The notes under the pieces were generated by a model. It saw only the letters and a list, made by a program, of their open reading frames with translations. It was not told the origin of the DNA and did not search any database. Shown here piece by piece: positions 8,384 through 17,416 of a stretch of DNA of 64,000 nt; position 1 is the first letter of the stretch, and every line of letters starts with the position of its first letter. The DNA comes from Ancrocorticia sp047602305 (GTDB taxonomy: Bacteria > Actinomycetota > Actinomycetes > Actinomycetales > Actinomycetaceae), in NCBI GenBank assembly GCA_047602305.1, contig JASGHO010000001.1, forward strand, positions 3,782,001 to 3,846,000, read 5' to 3'. The translations under genes and the position numbers were made by a program.

Positions 8384-9703
8384 ATGACTTCGAAATTGCG
8401 GGTTGTTGGCGGAACGCCGTTGACGGGTGAGATTTCAGTACGCGGCGCCAAGAACTTCGTATCGAAGGCGATGGTTGCGGCGCTGCTGACCTCGGATACC
8501 TCGGTGCTGCGCAACGTGCCGCTTATTCGCGACGTCGACGTCGTCACCGACCTGTTGCGTTTGCACGGGGTTGCGGTTGACTACGATCAGGAGGCGGGCC
8601 ACCTCGCCATTACTCCTGGCGATATCTATCTTCCGGAAGATCCGGTGGAGATGGATCGCCTAGCTGGTTCTTCGCGTATCCCGATTCTGTTCGCGGGTCC
8701 GCTTCTTCACAATCTTGGTGAGGCCTTCATCCCTGATTTGGGAGGCTGCCATATCGGCGACCGCCCGGTGGATTTCCACATGCGGGTTCTGGAGGATTTC
8801 GGTGCCAAGCGCACCCCGGCCGAGGGCGGCATGCACCTTGTGGCCCCCAAGGGATTGACGGCCAAGCCGGTTCGTCTCCCGTATCCTTCCGTGGGCGCCA
8901 CCGAGCAGACGTTGCTCACCGCGGTGATGGCCAAGGGCATCACCGAACTCTCCAATGCGGCTACCGAGCCGGAGATCATGGATCTCATCGCGGTGCTGCA
9001 GAAGATGGGTGCCATCATCTCGGTGGATACCGATCGCACCATCCGCATCGAAGGCGTGGACAAGCTGACCGGGTACGCGCACACCGCCCTGCCCGACCGT
9101 ATTGAGGCCGGTTCCTGGGCATGCGCCGCACTTGCCACCGGTGGCGACATCTTCGTCCACGGTGCCGAACAGCAGGCCATGATGAGCTTCCTCAACGTCT
9201 TCCGTAAGGTTGGCGGCGCTTTCGAGGTGCGCGACGAGGGCATTCGCTTCTGGCATCCGGGCGGCGAGCTCAACTCGATCTCGCTGCAGACGGACGTCCA
9301 TCCGGGACTGATGACGGACTGGCAGCAGCCCCTCGTCGTCGCCCTCACCCAGGCCAGTGGAATTTCCATCATCCACGAAACCGTCTACGAGAACCGTTTC
9401 GGTTTCACCGAGGCGCTGGTGGAGATGGGCGCGCACATCCAGACCTACCGCGAGTGCCTTGGTGGCTTGCCGTGCCGTTTTGGTCAGCGCAACTTCTACC
9501 ATTCCGCCGTTGTTCAGGGGCCCACGCCGCTGCACGCCGCGGACATTGAGGTTCCCGACCTGCGCGGTGGCTTCTCGCATCTCATCGCTGCTCTCGCGGC
9601 CGATGGCACCTCAGTGGTTTCCGGCATCGACATCATCGATCGTGGCTACGAGCACTTCATGCAGAAGCTGCGTTGCCTCGGAGCCAACGTCGAGAAGCTC
9701 TAA
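8384..9703 (+). CDS. murA: UDP-N-acetylglucosamine 1-carboxyvinyltransferase
   Basis: MurA (439 aa) transfers enolpyruvate from PEP to UDP-GlcNAc, the first committed step of peptidoglycan synthesis, in the cytoplasm. Seen: 'RGAKNFVSKAMVAALL' with the active-site Lys-Asn pair; 'GGCHIGDRPVDFH' with the catalytic cysteine, so the enzyme is of the fosfomycin-targetable type rather than the Cys-to-Asp type; and C-terminal 'DLRGGFSHLIAALAADGTS'. GAGGGGACAG precedes ATG 8384. The plsC-type gene starts one base after its stop, so they are coupled. Confidence 0.96.
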   Translation: MTSKLRVVGGTPLTGEISVRGAKNFVSKAMVAALLTSDTSVLRNVPLIRDVDVVTDLLRLHGVAVDYDQEAGHLAITPGDIYLPEDPVEMDRLAGSSRIPILFAGPLLHNLGEAFIPDLGGCHIGDRPVDFHMRVLEDFGAKRTPAEGGMHLVAPKGLTAKPVRLPYPSVGATEQTLLTAVMAKGITELSNAATEPEIMDLIAVLQKMGAIISVDTDRTIRIEGVDKLTGYAHTALPDRIEAGSWACAALATGGDIFVHGAEQQAMMSFLNVFRKVGGAFEVRDEGIRFWHPGGELNSISLQTDVHPGLMTDWQQPLVVALTQASGISIIHETVYENRFGFTEALVEMGAHIQTYRECLGGLPCRFGQRNFYHSAVVQGPTPLHAADIEVPDLRGGFSHLIAALAADGTSVVSGIDIIDRGYEHFMQKLRCLGANVEKL

Positions 9704-9704
9704 C

Positions 9705-10382
9705 GTGCGCGCGCCGTTCCTCATGCGGTTGATTGCCCCGCTGCTCAAAGTGGTGATCAGCGCGACTCAACGCGTCAAGATTCGTGGTGACGTGCCCGCC
9801 ACGGGTCCCGTCATTATCGCGGCCAATCACACCAACCACCTTGATGGGCCGGTACTTGGCGTTGAATTGTATCGCCGTGGGCGGGTCCCGTGTGCCGCCA
9901 CCCGGGCAGATCTCTTCAAGGTTCCGGTGCTCGGTTGGGCGCTCAAGAACCTCGGGCAGATCCCTGTCTATCGTCCAGGGGTGTCCTCCACACCAACCGG
10001 CGGTGACGGGCTCTCCTCCGTGCGGGCGCTGTCTGCGGCGCTTGATGACGGAGCCTGCATCGTCATGTTTCCCGAGGGGACGTTCACGAATGACCCGGAG
10101 CAGTGGCCGATGAAGGGCAAGACAGGCGTGGCCCGGCTCGTATTGTCCAATCCTGACGTTCAGGTGATTCCTACCGCGCATTGGGGTAATGAAGGCTTCC
10201 TTGAGGATGGCAAGCTGCGGTGGGGCAGGTTGGGCCGCAAGAAGATGCAAGTCACGGTGAGTTTTGGAGAGCCCGTGGATTTCAGTGAGTTCCGTGGCCG
10301 CGAGGTAACTCGCGAACTGCTCACCGACATGACTGCTCACGTGATGGATGCGATCACCGCACAGCTGCGCGAGCTGCGCTAA
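9705..10382 (+). CDS. 1-acyl-sn-glycerol-3-phosphate acyltransferase family protein
   Basis: A PlsC-type acyltransferase (225 aa from GTG 9705; ATG 9723 is an alternative). It should acylate lysophosphatidate at sn-2 at the inner membrane face. Motif I, H-x4-D, is in 'AANHTNHLDGPV'. Motif III is 'VMFPEGTFTND'. Between them 'TRADLFKVPVLGWALKNLGQIPVYR' fits motif II. The N-terminus has a short hydrophobic segment ('FLMRLIAPLLKVVISA'). It follows murA after one base and is closed by the hairpin at 10413-10463. The exact acyl acceptor cannot be told from sequence. Confidence 0.88.
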   Translation: MRAPFLMRLIAPLLKVVISATQRVKIRGDVPATGPVIIAANHTNHLDGPVLGVELYRRGRVPCAATRADLFKVPVLGWALKNLGQIPVYRPGVSSTPTGGDGLSSVRALSAALDDGACIVMFPEGTFTNDPEQWPMKGKTGVARLVLSNPDVQVIPTAHWGNEGFLEDGKLRWGRLGRKKMQVTVSFGEPVDFSEFRGREVTRELLTDMTAHVMDAITAQLRELR

Positions 10383-10412
10383 GTTCGCTGTGCTCCGTGA
10401 GAACGGGGATCG

Positions 10413-10463
10413 AAAAAGGGCCATGTCAGAAGGCTTGTCACCTTCGGATACGGCCCCTTTTCT
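10413..10463 (+). terminator. Terminator hairpin after the acyltransferase gene
   Basis: An outer stem AAAAGGGCC pairs with GGCCCCTTTT (one bulged C), and an inner stem GAAGG/CCTTC lies inside it. TTCTTGTCT follows. The element is 30 bases past the plsC-type stop. Confidence 0.75.
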
Positions 10464-10581
10464 TGTCTAACCGAGGATATATGAACTGTATTCCTACTGG
10501 TAGATGATGCGTAGAACTCCAGCAGAGCCGGGTTCACTATCATCATCCAGACTTGCTACAGGCCTCTCATGTGCTGCTCGG

Positions 10582-11745
10582 CTACAGCGAGGCATGCACC
10601 TGCTGCAATGCCTGATCCAGATCGCGCCACAGGTCCTCGATATCCTCGATTCCCACGCTGACGCGCAGCAGGTCCTCCGGGACCGTGGGTGCTTCGGAAT
10701 CAAAGCGACGGCGTCGTTCGAAGGAGGACTCCACACCGCCCAGTGAGGTGGCGGGCAGCCACAGCTGCGCAAACTTCCCAAGATTCTCCGCGGCCTCGAC
10801 TCCGCCGACCGGGCGCATGGTGAGCACACCGCCAAAGCAGGTCATGAGTTCCTTGGCACGCTCGTGCTGGGCGTGCGCGGGGAGTGAGGGGTGCTGCACC
10901 TCGGCCACCAGCGGATGGGTGGCCAATCGGGTGGCCAACTCGGCCGCGTTCTCCCAGATACGCTCCATCCGCAGGCTGAGCGTGCGCATGCCGCGCAGCA
11001 GCAGCCACGCCTCGAACGGGCCAGCGATGCCACCGGATTCGGTGCGCTCGTTCTGCAGTTGGAGTTGGAGATCCTCGCTGTTGGTGACGGTGGCGCCAAG
11101 GACCACGTCGGAGTGACCGGAGAGGTACTTCGTTGCCGAGTGGATGACGACGTCGGCCCCCATGTCCAGGGGATTCTGGCCCAGCGGTGTAGCGAAGGTG
11201 TTATCCACCCCAACGAGAGCACCGACTTCGTGAGCGGCGGCGACGATAGCCGGGATGTCCGCGATTTCCAGCATCGGGTTGGTGGGGGACTCAACCCACA
11301 CCATGCCGGGGGAGGACTCCTTGATGGAGGCGATGACCGCTTCGGTGTCCGCGATGTCCACCTCGATCACGCGACCGCCCTCGCGGCGAGTGCGGTCGTA
11401 AGCAACGAGGAGGGAGGCGTGGTAGGCGTGGCGCGGAACGATGATGGTGCTGCCCGCGGGAGCCAGGTGCAACGCGTTGGCCACAGCTGCCATGCCTGAG
11501 GCGTGGAGAAGCGCCGGGAAAGCAGCGTGTTCCAAACGGCCGATAAGTTCCTCGGCGGGATGCCAGGATTCGTTGGTCCAGCGGGCGTAGAGCATGGAGC
11601 CATCCGGGGCACCCATGCTGTAGTACGTCGATGAGATGGTGATCGGAGGATTGACCGGCGATCCTTGTGTACGTGGTGGACGTGCGGTGGACGCCACTAT
11701 TGTTGCTGGCTCAAATTTGGCGTGTAGGTCAGAAGTGTTCTCCAT
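10582..11745 (-). CDS. Trans-sulfuration PLP enzyme (cystathionine gamma-synthase/lyase family)
   Basis: This is a 387-aa Cys/Met-metabolism PLP enzyme. 'HSATKYLSGHSDVV' carries the PLP lysine, 'VDNTFATPLGQNPLDMGADVV' the cofactor-binding aspartate, 'VWVESPTNPMLEI' the substrate-side strand, and the C-terminus 'LLRVSVGIEDIEDLWRDLDQAL' is canonical. Family members interconvert cysteine, cystathionine and homocysteine; sequence alone does not separate synthase from gamma-lyase. I favour ATG 11745 (MENTSDLHAKF); ATG 11772 is possible, the ribosome site being weak in both cases. It is divergent from ddl over about 50 bases and lies alone. Confidence 0.85.
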   Translation of the reverse strand: MENTSDLHAKFEPATIVASTARPPRTQGSPVNPPITISSTYYSMGAPDGSMLYARWTNESWHPAEELIGRLEHAAFPALLHASGMAAVANALHLAPAGSTIIVPRHAYHASLLVAYDRTRREGGRVIEVDIADTEAVIASIKESSPGMVWVESPTNPMLEIADIPAIVAAAHEVGALVGVDNTFATPLGQNPLDMGADVVIHSATKYLSGHSDVVLGATVTNSEDLQLQLQNERTESGGIAGPFEAWLLLRGMRTLSLRMERIWENAAELATRLATHPLVAEVQHPSLPAHAQHERAKELMTCFGGVLTMRPVGGVEAAENLGKFAQLWLPATSLGGVESSFERRRRFDSEAPTVPEDLLRVSVGIEDIEDLWRDLDQALQQVHASL

Positions 11746-11795
11746 ACCAGCTAGGCTACTTCTTGGCGTCATATTTTCTAAGAAGGGTCTGAACT

Positions 11796-12899
11796 GTGGC
11801 ATCCAAGATTCGCGTAGCGCTCATTTATGGTGGAGCCTCCGGAGAGCACTCGGTTTCCTGCCTCACCGCAGCGTCCGTCATGCGTGCCCTGGATCAGGAC
11901 AAGTACGAGGTTCTTCCCATTGGGATTCGCCGCGATGGCACGTGGGTGCCAGGTATCGCCGATCCCTTGGAGCTGGAGTCCGCAGGTCCTCATGGTGAAG
12001 TGACCGGTTCTGCCGAACAGATTCTCCTGGGTGCTGGAACGGAGAAAGCTGTGGCGGTGAAGCAGGAATCGGGGGCGCTCGCGAGGCTTGGGCGCATCGA
12101 TGTCGCCTTCCCGCTACTGCACGGTCCCTTCGGCGAGGACGGAACTATTCAGGGCATGCTGGAAATGGCGGGAATTCCCTACGTTGGTTCAGGTGTGTTT
12201 GCTTCTGCGGCTGGCATGGACAAGCACTTCATGAAGGTTGTGCTTGAATCCGCTGGGATCCCTGTTTCGCCCTACGTGCTGGTCACCGCGAAGCGGTGGC
12301 GCACCGCCGCCGCCGAGGTTACCGCGGAGGTGACCGAGAAGCTGGTCTACCCCGTCTTCGTGAAGCCTGCTCGCGCCGGTTCCTCGCTGGGTATCACCAA
12401 GGTGGATCGCGAAGAGGATCTGGCAGCGGCTATAGAAGTGGCACAGCAGACGGACCCGAAGGTGATCGTGGAACAGGGCGTCGTCGGCCGTGAAATCGAA
12501 TGCGCGGTACTCGGCGGTCACGGTGACGATTCCGCGCGAGCCTCGGTCCTCGGCGAGGTCGTGATGGACATCGATACTTGGTACGACTACTCCACGAAGT
12601 ACGTTCAGACCGAAGGTTTCCATATGGAGGTCCCGGCTAACGTTCCCGAGGACGCGGCCGCTCGTATGCGAGCCATGGCCGTCGAGGTGTTCGATGCCTT
12701 CGAGTGTGAGGGTATGACTCGCGTGGACTTCTTCCTCACGGACGATGGCGAGATTCTCGTCAACGAGCACAACACCATCCCCGGATTCACGCAGTTCTCG
12801 ATGTACCCGGTGCTGTGGGAAAAGACCGGGCTGCCCTACTCGAATCTGCTGGACGAGTTGATCTCGCTGGCTCTCGAACGTCCAGTGGGGTTGCGGTAG
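11796..12899 (+). CDS. ddl: D-alanine--D-alanine ligase
   Basis: Ddl (367 aa) joins two D-alanines for the peptidoglycan stem peptide using ATP. The start is GTG 11796, with AGAAGGG upstream. Seen: 'ALIYGGASGEHSVSCLTAASV' (N-terminal D-Ala site), 'FPLLHGPFGEDGTIQGMLEMAGIPYVGSGV', 'VFVKPARAGSSLGITKV' (ATP grasp) and 'VNEHNTIPGFTQFSMYP' (Mg2+ and second D-Ala site). The regular length and motifs indicate a normal D-Ala-D-Ala enzyme. thiL follows after 6 bases. Confidence 0.95.
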   Translation: MASKIRVALIYGGASGEHSVSCLTAASVMRALDQDKYEVLPIGIRRDGTWVPGIADPLELESAGPHGEVTGSAEQILLGAGTEKAVAVKQESGALARLGRIDVAFPLLHGPFGEDGTIQGMLEMAGIPYVGSGVFASAAGMDKHFMKVVLESAGIPVSPYVLVTAKRWRTAAAEVTAEVTEKLVYPVFVKPARAGSSLGITKVDREEDLAAAIEVAQQTDPKVIVEQGVVGREIECAVLGGHGDDSARASVLGEVVMDIDTWYDYSTKYVQTEGFHMEVPANVPEDAAARMRAMAVEVFDAFECEGMTRVDFFLTDDGEILVNEHNTIPGFTQFSMYPVLWEKTGLPYSNLLDELISLALERPVGLR

Positions 12900-12905
12900 A
12901 TTCCT

Positions 12906-13928
12906 GTGCGTGTAGCTGACCTGTCCGAGGACGATCTTCTTTCCATCATTCTTCCCCACCTGCCGCAGGCGGAAGGGATTATCGTAGCGTCGGGAGACGA
13001 CAGTGCCGTGCTCCCCGCCCCGGATGGGCGCTACACGGTCTCCACCGACATGCTGGTGGAGGACCGCCACTTCAAGCGGCAATGGTCCACCGGTGAGGAT
13101 GTGGGCTGGCGCGCCGCCATGCAGAACCTTGCGGATTCTGTGGCAATGGGCGCCCGTCCGCGCTCGATCGTCGTGGCGATGGAGTTGCCGGGCGATCTAC
13201 CTGCCTCGTGGGTGAGCGGTTTCGCCGCGGGAATGGCGCAGGCGTGCCGGAGCATCGGATGTGGCGTGGATGGGGGAGACCTCGTGGGAGGGAATTCCAT
13301 TGCGGTGTCTGTCACCGTGATGGGTGACCTGGAAGGGCGGCGGCCCCGATTGCGCAGCGGAGCCCAACCTGGGCACGCACTGTTGCATACGGGTGTGCTT
13401 GGGCACGGTGCCGCAGGGTTTGCTTTGCTCGAGCGCGGTTACACACGGGAACGTTCAGCTTTGCCCGCCGCAGACTCGCTGCTCATCGATGATTTCCTCC
13501 GGCCGAAACCGCCTCTGCGGCAGGCGCTTGACGCCTGCCGCGACAACCGTATTGGCGCACTCATGGACGTCTCGGATGGCTTGGTGCGCGACGCGCGCCG
13601 CATGGCCAAGGCGTCGGGGGTGTGGATTGACATCCAGTCCACGCTGCTGGCGGGGCACTTGGAGACTCTGATTCCGGTGGCTCGGCGGCTCGGCTTCTCG
13701 GACCCGTGGGAATGGGCGTTGCAGGCCGTCCTGACCGGGGGAGAGGACCACGGTTTCCTCGCCACCATGCGCCAGCCCGCTGAGCGTGCCTGGGGGCTGG
13801 GGTTGCCGTCGCTGCCGGAGGGTTTCTCCTGTATTGGGCGAGTCCGTGACGCCTGTGAGGGTGGCCGCGTGACGATCGATGGAAAGACCGTGTCCGAAGG
13901 CGGCGGTTGGGACCACTTCAAGGCGTAG
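12906..13928 (+). CDS. thiL: Thiamine-monophosphate kinase
   Basis: ThiL (340 aa) phosphorylates thiamine monophosphate to the active diphosphate. The AIR-synthase-like fold is visible in 'GDDSAVLPAPDGRYTVSTDMLVEDRHF' (ATP/Mg2+ aspartates), 'GWRAAMQNLADSVAMGARPRSI', 'GGDLVGGNSIAVSVTVMG' and 'LMDVSDGLVRDARRMAKASGV'. The GTG start lies 6 bases after ddl, so the pair is probably one transcript. It supplies the last step for the thiamin-salvage genes at 57.8-63.9 kb, far away on the other strand. Confidence 0.93.
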   Translation: MRVADLSEDDLLSIILPHLPQAEGIIVASGDDSAVLPAPDGRYTVSTDMLVEDRHFKRQWSTGEDVGWRAAMQNLADSVAMGARPRSIVVAMELPGDLPASWVSGFAAGMAQACRSIGCGVDGGDLVGGNSIAVSVTVMGDLEGRRPRLRSGAQPGHALLHTGVLGHGAAGFALLERGYTRERSALPAADSLLIDDFLRPKPPLRQALDACRDNRIGALMDVSDGLVRDARRMAKASGVWIDIQSTLLAGHLETLIPVARRLGFSDPWEWALQAVLTGGEDHGFLATMRQPAERAWGLGLPSLPEGFSCIGRVRDACEGGRVTIDGKTVSEGGGWDHFKA

Positions 13929-13979
13929 ATCAACGCGTAGTTCGAGACGTGGCCGAGGCGCCACAGAGAGAAGAGAAAT

Positions 13980-14495
13980 ATGCATATTCGTCATGCCGTC
14001 CCCGAGGACCTGGAAGCGATTCTTGAGATCTACAATGACGCGGTGATCAGTACCGTTGCCATCTGGAACGAACAGACCGTTGATTTGGAGAATCGGCGAG
14101 AGTGGTTCAACCAGCACAAGGACCAGGGGTATCCGATTTTGGTTGCGGTAGACGATAGTGATGATGTTCTTGGTTACGCGACTTTCGGCGACTGGCGGAC
14201 GTGGGAGGGCTACCGCTATTCGGTCGAGCACTCCGTCTATGTTCGAGCAGATCAGCGCGGTAAAGGTACCGGGCGGCTGCTGATGACAGAACTCATTGAC
14301 CGTGCTCGCGAAGCTGGCAAGCACGTCATGGTTGCCGGCATCGAGGCCTCGAATGAGGGATCAATCCGCCTGCATGAGAAACTCGGCTTCCGTGAAACTG
14401 GGACGCTGCGCGAGGTCGGGACCAAATTCGGCCGTTGGCTCGATCTGACCTTCATGCAGCTCATCCTCGACGACGCCGCGCACCCTGCCGACTGA
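13980..14495 (+). CDS. GNAT N-acetyltransferase, phosphinothricin/methionine-sulfone type
   Basis: A 171-aa GNAT protein starting MHIRHAVPEDLEAILEIYNDAV. 'YVRADQRGKGTGRLLMTELIDRA' is motif A, with the acetyl-CoA loop RGKGTG; 'IEASNEGSIRLHEKLGFRETGTLREVGTKFGRWLDL' is the C-terminal signature of the Pat/Bar/MnaT group. Those enzymes acetylate phosphinothricin-like or methionine-derivative amines; the natural substrate here is unknown. GAGAAGAG precedes the ATG. The last codons overlap a 25-bp tandem repeat that duplicates the stop-codon region. Confidence 0.85.
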   Translation: MHIRHAVPEDLEAILEIYNDAVISTVAIWNEQTVDLENRREWFNQHKDQGYPILVAVDDSDDVLGYATFGDWRTWEGYRYSVEHSVYVRADQRGKGTGRLLMTELIDRAREAGKHVMVAGIEASNEGSIRLHEKLGFRETGTLREVGTKFGRWLDLTFMQLILDDAAHPAD

Positions 14496-14537
14496 CCTTT
14501 CCGCGCACCCTGCCGACTGACCTTTCCGCGCACCCTG
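14476..14537. repeat. 25-bp tandem repeat, 2.5 copies, over the end of the GNAT gene
   Basis: The unit CCGCGCACCCTGCCGACTGA plus CCTTT is present at 14476-14500 and 14501-14525, with 12 bases of a third copy at 14526-14537. Copy one encodes the last residues and stop of the acetyltransferase; the rest are non-coding. Confidence 0.9.
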
Positions 14538-14571
14538 AGTCATCCCCGAGGTGTCAAAGAATTGAGGAAAA

Positions 14572-14620
14572 CGGAAAGGGTTGAGCCCGGCAGCACGTCC
14601 ACGCGGCTCAATCCTTTCCG
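14572..14620 (-). terminator. Long hairpin, probable distal terminator for rpmB
   Basis: A 16-bp stem, CGGAAAGGGTTGAGCC (14572-14587) with GGCTCAATCCTTTCCG (14605-14620), has one G-T pair. Read on the minus strand it is followed by TTTTCCTC, so it best suits transcripts from the right. It may also stop GNAT transcripts. Confidence 0.65.
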
Positions 14621-14624
14621 AAAA

Positions 14625-14685
14625 ACTCAATCCTTTGGGATAGCGGGTACAGCACTCAATCCTTTGGGGGGATAGCGGGTACAGC
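14625..14685. repeat. Direct repeat of about 30 bp differing by a 3-base G insertion
   Basis: ACTCAATCCTTTGGGATAGC... at 14625-14653 recurs at 14654-14685 with three extra G. The same CTCAATCCTTT also forms the right arm of the neighbouring hairpin (14607-14617), giving three copies. Confidence 0.85.
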
Positions 14686-14686
14686 A

Positions 14687-14716
14687 AAGGGCCGCGCCCG
14701 GATGGGTGCGGCCCTT
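14687..14716 (-). terminator. rpmB-proximal hairpin
   Basis: The perfect 9-bp stem AAGGGCCGC (14687-14695) / GCGGCCCTT (14708-14716) lies 21 bases downstream of the rpmB stop on the minus strand. Only a short T stretch follows. Confidence 0.6.
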
Positions 14717-14737
14717 AACAGCTTGCGGGAACAACGC

Positions 14738-14929
14738 TCAGATGGCGCGCTCAACCTTTCCAGCCTTGAGGCAAGAGGTGCAAACATTCAGTCGCTTGGG
14801 AGCGCCCTTGACGATGGCGCGCACACGCTGGATGTTCGGGTTCCAACGGCGGCTGGTACGCACGTGGGAGTGCGAGACGCTCTTACCGAAGGAAGGGTGC
14901 TTGCCGCAGACCTCACATACTGATGCCAC
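14738..14929 (-). CDS. rpmB: 50S ribosomal protein L28
   Basis: L28 (63 aa) is a small basic protein of the large ribosomal subunit. 'MASVCEVCGKHPSFGKSVSHSHVRT' and 'RWNPNIQRVRA' are diagnostic. Two CxxC pairs (Cys5/Cys8 and the later 'CTSC') indicate the zinc-binding form. It is divergent from recG, the usual order in many Gram-positives. The YloV/DAK-type gene often found between them is absent. Confidence 0.97.
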   Translation of the reverse strand: MASVCEVCGKHPSFGKSVSHSHVRTSRRWNPNIQRVRAIVKGAPKRLNVCTSCLKAGKVERAI

Positions 14930-15145
14930 GGTTCTCTCCTTTAATCGCTGACGGGACGCCAGCGGCGTCTCCTGACCACCAGTCTCACGACTGGCAACCT
15001 AAGCAGTATACCCATCGTGGGAGTCGCACTCCAAGCTGGCGCACACGTGGTGTACCGCACGAACGAGTAAAGTATCAGTTGCAGTTCCGAGACCGGCGCT
15101 GAATAGGATACACGACGAGTGGGTAGCTACGGCGAAAGGGTGGCG

Positions 15146-17413
15146 ATGAGTGGAGCGATTGCCGCCGACGATTGGACATCGTTGTCGCGGCCATTGGACC
15201 GTCTGCTGGGCAAGCGCAGTGCAAATGCGCTGGCCAAGCTGGGTTTGCAGACGGTTGAGGACCTTGTTTACCACGTCCCGTTCCGTTTGGCGCGCCGCGG
15301 CGAGTTGATGCCGATTGCGCAGGTCAACGAGGGTGATTCGGTCACGGTGGTGGCCCAGGTTCTTTCCTCGCACCTGCGCCCGATGAATGCGCGCCGCGGT
15401 TTTATCCTCAATGTGCGTATCGCGGATGGCTTGCACGAGATGAGTCTCACGTTTTTCGGCAAGAATTCGCGCCCGCTTCAGTATCACGAGCGTCGCCTCG
15501 CGCCCGGGGTGATCGCCACCTTCTCCGGAACCATCTCTTCGTACCGCGGCGAGCTCCAGCTGTCGCACCCCGAATACGAGTTGATCGACGACGAACCGGA
15601 CGTGTCCCGTATCGAGCGCCCCATTCCGATCTACCACGCGGGCGAGAAGGTCCCCTCCTGGCAGATCGAGAAGGCTGTGGCCACGATTCTGCCCAGCCTC
15701 ACCGAGTCGGATTTCTCGGATCCCTTGCCCGCGGATTACCGCGCGACCAACAATCTGCCGTCCCTCTACCAGGCGATCCTCGCGCTGCATCAGCCGGAGG
15801 ACGGCGAATCGTGGGAACGCGCCCGGGCCCGCATGAAACACGGCGAAGCCTATGTTCTTCAAAGCGCCTTGGCGGTGCGTGCACACGAGGCGCGCGAACG
15901 TACCACCGGCGCCTACCCGGCCCGCACGGGCGGCCTGCTTGATACCTTCGACGCCCGCCTTCCCTACCAACTGACGGCCGGTCAGCGCGAGGTGGGAGAG
16001 GAGATCGCCCGGGAGATCGCCCACACCGCCCCCATGCAGCGGCTGCTTCAGGGCGACGTCGGCTCCGGCAAGACCATCGTTGCGTTGCGCGCGATGCTTC
16101 AGGTTGTCGACGGCGGCGGCCAGGCCGTCCTTCTCGCGCCCACCGAAGTTCTCGCCTGGCAGCATCTGCGTACCATCGAGGACCTGCTCGGCCCGTTGGC
16201 GCTCGGCGGCCAGATTGGCGCGCCCGAGAACGCCACCCGTATCGACATCCTCACCGGCTCTCTCACGGTGCGCCAGCGCCGCGAAACCCTCGCGCGCATC
16301 GCCTCGGGCCAGTCGGGCCTCGTTGTGGGAACGCACGCCCTCCTCTCCGACGACGTCCAGATTCCCTTCCTCGGGCTCGCCGTCATTGACGAGCAGCACC
16401 GCTTCGGCGTGGACCAGCGCGACCGCCTCGCGTCCGGCGTGCACACCCTCGTCATGACCGCCACACCGATTCCGCGCACCATCGCCATGAGCGTCTTCGG
16501 CGACCTCGACGTCTCCACCCTGCGCGAACTGCCCGCCGGCCGCGCCGGCATCACCACCAACCTTGTTCCCGCCACCAGGGAGGCGTGGGTTGCGCGCATG
16601 TGGCAGCGCGCTCGCGAGGAGATTGACGCCGGCGGCCGCGTCTACGTGGTGTGTCCGCGAATTAACGACGACGACGCGGCGGGCCCCGGCAGCGATTCTG
16701 GTTCCGGTGAGGATGTCGAGCCCGGCGCGCGCGGCAATGATCTCTTCGCCGATTCGGACTTCGATGCATTAGAAGGCAGCGCCCCAGACGCTCCCGGCTC
16801 CAAGCTCGCCGCCGTACTCGATATTGCCGAGCAACTGCGCGCGATGCCGGAGTTCCGTGATGTGGAGGTTGGCATCATGCACGGGCGGCTCAAGCCGGAG
16901 GAAAAAGCAGCGGCCATGGAAGCTTTTGCCTCGGGCAAAGCTCCCGTTCTTGTGTCCACCACCGTCATTGAGGTGGGTGTGGACGTTCCCGAAGCCACTT
17001 TGATGATCATCTTGGACGCCGAACGCTTTGGACTCTCCCAGCTACACCAGCTGCGCGGGCGAGTGGGCCGAGGCAGCAAGCCCGGCCTCTGCCTCGCCGT
17101 GACCAACGCCGCCGATGGCACCATCGCCCGCGAACGCCTCGACGCCTTCGCCTCGACATCGGATGGGTTCCATCTCGCAGAGGCGGATCTGCGGTTGCGC
17201 AGCGAAGGAGATGTGCTCGGGGCAATGCAATCGGGCGGCTCCTCCCACCTGCGATTCCTTTCCGTTGTCAACGATCTCGCCATCATCGACACCGCTCGTG
17301 CTCACGCGCGCCACCTTGTCGAGCGAGACGCCTCACTCTCATCGCACCTGGCCCTCGCCCAGGCCGTGGCAACATTGGATGCGAACCGGGCCGAATACTT
17401 GGAGAAGGGGTAG
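15146..17413 (+). CDS. recG: ATP-dependent DNA helicase RecG
   Basis: RecG (755 aa) is a branch-migrating helicase that regresses stalled forks. An N-terminal OB/wedge domain ('VTVVAQVLSSHLRPMNARRGFILNVRI') precedes the helicase core: 'LLQGDVGSGKTIVAL' (Walker A), 'VIDEQHRFGVDQR' (Walker B, DEQH), 'VMTATPIPRTIAMS' (motif III), 'GRLKPEEKAAAMEAFASG' and 'QLHQLRGRVGRGSKPGLC' (motif VI). An acidic, probably disordered insert of about 40 residues ('DDDAAGPGSDSGSGEDVEPG') sits between motifs IV and V. ATG 15146 is chosen because GAAAGGG lies 5 bases upstream; GTG 15119 would lack a site. rsmD follows after 3 bases. Confidence 0.96.
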   Translation: MSGAIAADDWTSLSRPLDRLLGKRSANALAKLGLQTVEDLVYHVPFRLARRGELMPIAQVNEGDSVTVVAQVLSSHLRPMNARRGFILNVRIADGLHEMSLTFFGKNSRPLQYHERRLAPGVIATFSGTISSYRGELQLSHPEYELIDDEPDVSRIERPIPIYHAGEKVPSWQIEKAVATILPSLTESDFSDPLPADYRATNNLPSLYQAILALHQPEDGESWERARARMKHGEAYVLQSALAVRAHEARERTTGAYPARTGGLLDTFDARLPYQLTAGQREVGEEIAREIAHTAPMQRLLQGDVGSGKTIVALRAMLQVVDGGGQAVLLAPTEVLAWQHLRTIEDLLGPLALGGQIGAPENATRIDILTGSLTVRQRRETLARIASGQSGLVVGTHALLSDDVQIPFLGLAVIDEQHRFGVDQRDRLASGVHTLVMTATPIPRTIAMSVFGDLDVSTLRELPAGRAGITTNLVPATREAWVARMWQRAREEIDAGGRVYVVCPRINDDDAAGPGSDSGSGEDVEPGARGNDLFADSDFDALEGSAPDAPGSKLAAVLDIAEQLRAMPEFRDVEVGIMHGRLKPEEKAAAMEAFASGKAPVLVSTTVIEVGVDVPEATLMIILDAERFGLSQLHQLRGRVGRGSKPGLCLAVTNAADGTIARERLDAFASTSDGFHLAEADLRLRSEGDVLGAMQSGGSSHLRFLSVVNDLAIIDTARAHARHLVERDASLSSHLALAQAVATLDANRAEYLEKG

Positions 17414-17416
17414 AAG

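Noticed and set aside
8660..9580. A 306-codon minus-strand frame across murA
   Set aside because: Antisense shadow; no start context and no recognisable protein.
14999..16444. A 481-codon minus-strand frame over recG
   Set aside because: Antisense of the RecG coding region; RecG motifs are unmistakable on the plus strand.
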